From NCBI RefSeq assembly GCF_031581265.1, contig NZ_JAVLBQ010000059.1, forward strand, positions 1-5,650: a stretch of DNA of 5,650 nt, written 5' to 3'. Below are positions 4,914 to 5,650 of this stretch, piece by piece. The stretch comes from Gracilimonas sp031581265. Lineage in GTDB: Bacteria > Bacteroidota > Rhodothermia > Balneolales > Balneolaceae. Below the pieces are notes generated by a model, which had not been told where the DNA came from, did not search any database, and saw only the letters and a program-made list of their open reading frames with translations. The position numbers were made by a program, and so were the translations under genes. The stretch's first letter is position 1, and each line of letters begins with the position of its first letter.

Positions 4914-5474
4914 TTAGTGTGGGCGGGGAGACAAGAAGCTGGAGCCATGAACGTGTATATTTTTCACTTTCCAGGCTAAACGCTCTAAAAGGGAAGTAGG
5001 TGCTTTGAAAAGGAAGACGGCATCTGCTTTACGTTGTAAAAAACGATCGAGTTGGTCTTCATCTTTTAGCTCGAGAATAGCAGGTACAGGAATTTCAGCA
5101 AGTTTTTTCACAAAATATTTTTCCTGTGGAGATCCGTAGCGCACTATAGAAGTAGAATAAGCGGTGTAAGCCCCGTTGAGTTGTTCTGCATTTCTAAATA
5201 TAACAAGCTCTTCATCTTTGTTAATTGAATTAAGACAACGGTCTATGTTCTGATAGCTTTCTTCTTCATAAGGAGTGATGATTTCAGCCAAATCAATTTC
5301 AACAGGTTCACCAATTATTTCACGTTTGAATTCATCAAGGGCTGCTTCCCGGTTAGTATTAAAAGAACCGGCAAACACAATTAAAGAAGATTTTTCTAAA
5401 TCGGTATCTCTAAATTTTTTTAGAAATTTTTTATATCCAGCACTGTTGTAATCAAATGTATTTTCTGAGCTCAT
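4914..5474 (-). CDS. AAA+-ATPase-like protein lacking Walker motifs (putative pseudo-ATPase)
   Basis: A 186-residue soluble protein whose order of elements follows a single AAA+ ATPase domain. SLIVFAGSFNTNREAALDEF (30-49) lines up with a Walker A strand-loop-helix such as LFAGPPGTGKT. GEPVEIDLAEIITPYEEE (55-72) fits the following strand and 'VDLS-x-VVSKYIGE' segment. ELVIFRNAEQL (89-99) sits where Walker B hhhhDEAD should be, AILEL (132-136) where sensor 1 strand lies, and DRFLQRKADAVFLF (143-156) where the 'FxRRF' arginine strand lies. The catalytic residues are gone: the P-loop Lys/Thr is Arg42/Glu43 and the Walker B Asp-Glu is Arg94-Asn95. If the alignment is right it is a scaffold or regulatory relic that cannot hydrolyse ATP. 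This is pattern-matching by eye, so otherwise treat it as a conserved hypothetical. It lies upstream of the SUI1-like gene. Confidence 0.6.
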   Translation of the reverse strand: MSSENTFDYNSAGYKKFLKKFRDTDLEKSSLIVFAGSFNTNREAALDEFKREIIGEPVEIDLAEIITPYEEESYQNIDRCLNSINKDEELVIFRNAEQLNGAYTAYSTSIVRYGSPQEKYFVKKLAEIPVPAILELKDEDQLDRFLQRKADAVFLFKAPTSLLERLAWKVKNIHVHGSSFLSPRPH

Positions 5475-5496
5475 GTATTTAGAATAAAACCGTTTT

Positions 5497-5504
5497 CAAA
5501 ATTA
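5497..5504 (-). promoter_or_regulatory. Probable -7 promoter element of the pseudo-AAA gene
   Basis: Read on the minus strand, 5504-5497 is TAATTTTG, an exact TAnnTTTG match 22 bp upstream of the ATG at 5472-5474. No convincing -33 TTTG is seen, only an A/T-rich stretch. The position directly next to an inverted repeat supports a regulatory role. Confidence 0.45.
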
Positions 5505-5549
5505 GGACTGAAGGTATGTTTAAATTGAATTTTAGTAAAGTTTCAGTCC
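5505..5549. promoter_or_regulatory. Possible operator: 8-bp inverted repeat around the promoter
   Basis: GGACTGAA (5505-5512) and TTCAGTCC (5542-5549) are perfect inverted repeats with centres 37 bp apart. One arm abuts the TAATTTTG element and the pair brackets the expected -33 region of the pseudo-AAA gene. This is where a dimeric or looping repressor would bind, but a chance inverted repeat cannot be excluded. Confidence 0.3.
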
Positions 5550-5590
5550 GATAAATCTTCGCCTGGAATTTAATTAGGGTCTTATGAAGC

Positions 5591-5624
5591 AAACGAGTCA
5601 AAGCGGATCGTCTCTGAGTCGTTT
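5591..5624. repeat. Imperfect hairpin near the right edge
   Basis: AAACGAGTC (5591-5599) and GAGTCGTTT (5616-5624) pair at 8 of 9 positions around a 16-nt loop. No gene is seen to its right within the window, so its context is unknown. Positions 5550-5650 otherwise show nothing I can assign. Confidence 0.35.
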
Positions 5625-5650
5625 AAGCAATATGTGATATAAGTTATGAT

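Noticed and set aside
5584..5637. A short plus-strand open frame of 17 codons from ATG 5584.
   Set aside because: Too short, overlaps the hairpin at 5591-5624, and has no supporting signal.
1..5650. CRISPR arrays, tRNA or rRNA genes, and canonical insertion sequences.
   Set aside because: No regularly spaced identical repeats with unique spacers, no cloverleaf or rRNA motifs, and no transposase were found. The heptads are contiguous with no spacers.

Overview
The window looks like a chromosomal stretch of an AT-rich Bacteroidota-type organism, with the Balneola/Rhodothermus side also possible. The evidence is the lack of Shine-Dalgarno sequences ahead of the genes, upstream matches to the TAnnTTTG promoter element, and the families present: a CDCC sialidase-like lipoprotein, DUF4920, a compact SUI1 protein and a four-helix bundle protein. 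The assignment is an inference from sequence character, not from a marker gene.

Layout. Positions 1-235 hold no gene but contain two hairpins, one of them a two-tier REP-like palindrome (96-132). A minus-strand pair follows: a four-helix membrane protein of unknown function (1428-1826) overlaps by 23 bp the start of a sialidase-fold lipoprotein (236-1450). The divergent gap 1827-2074 carries a GC-rich pair of inverted, internally self-complementary repeats. Three plus-strand genes then run rightwards: endonuclease VIII (nei, 2075-2902), a secreted DUF4920 protein with its own promoter and a strong intrinsic terminator (3494-3530), and an HELLH putative metallopeptidase (3565-4056). On the minus strand, converging on these, are a compact SUI1/YciH-like factor (4586-4810) and a protein resembling an AAA+ ATPase domain that has lost its Walker motifs (4914-5474). 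Positions 5475-5650 hold the probable promoter of the latter and some small inverted repeats.

The most unusual part lies between the stop codons of the two convergent genes. Positions 4057-4591 form an apparently discrete element. It has two arms built of degenerate 7-bp units (TTTAGGT-like, each containing TAG or GAG) in inverted orientation, with 27 of 29 positions complementary. They enclose a gene of the four-helix bundle / 23S rRNA intervening-sequence protein family. That gene is intact in frame except for one TAA at codon 38, where the family has a conserved Gln. The architecture of a stem-forming repeat pair around a four-helix bundle gene resembles the intervening sequences of 23S rRNA, but this copy is intergenic. 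It could be a small mobile or structured-RNA element.

The remaining genes do not form one evident pathway. They are DNA repair, envelope proteins and a translation factor. The real curiosities are decayed or variant key residues: the Nei zinc finger, the pseudo-AAA protein and the interrupted four-helix gene.
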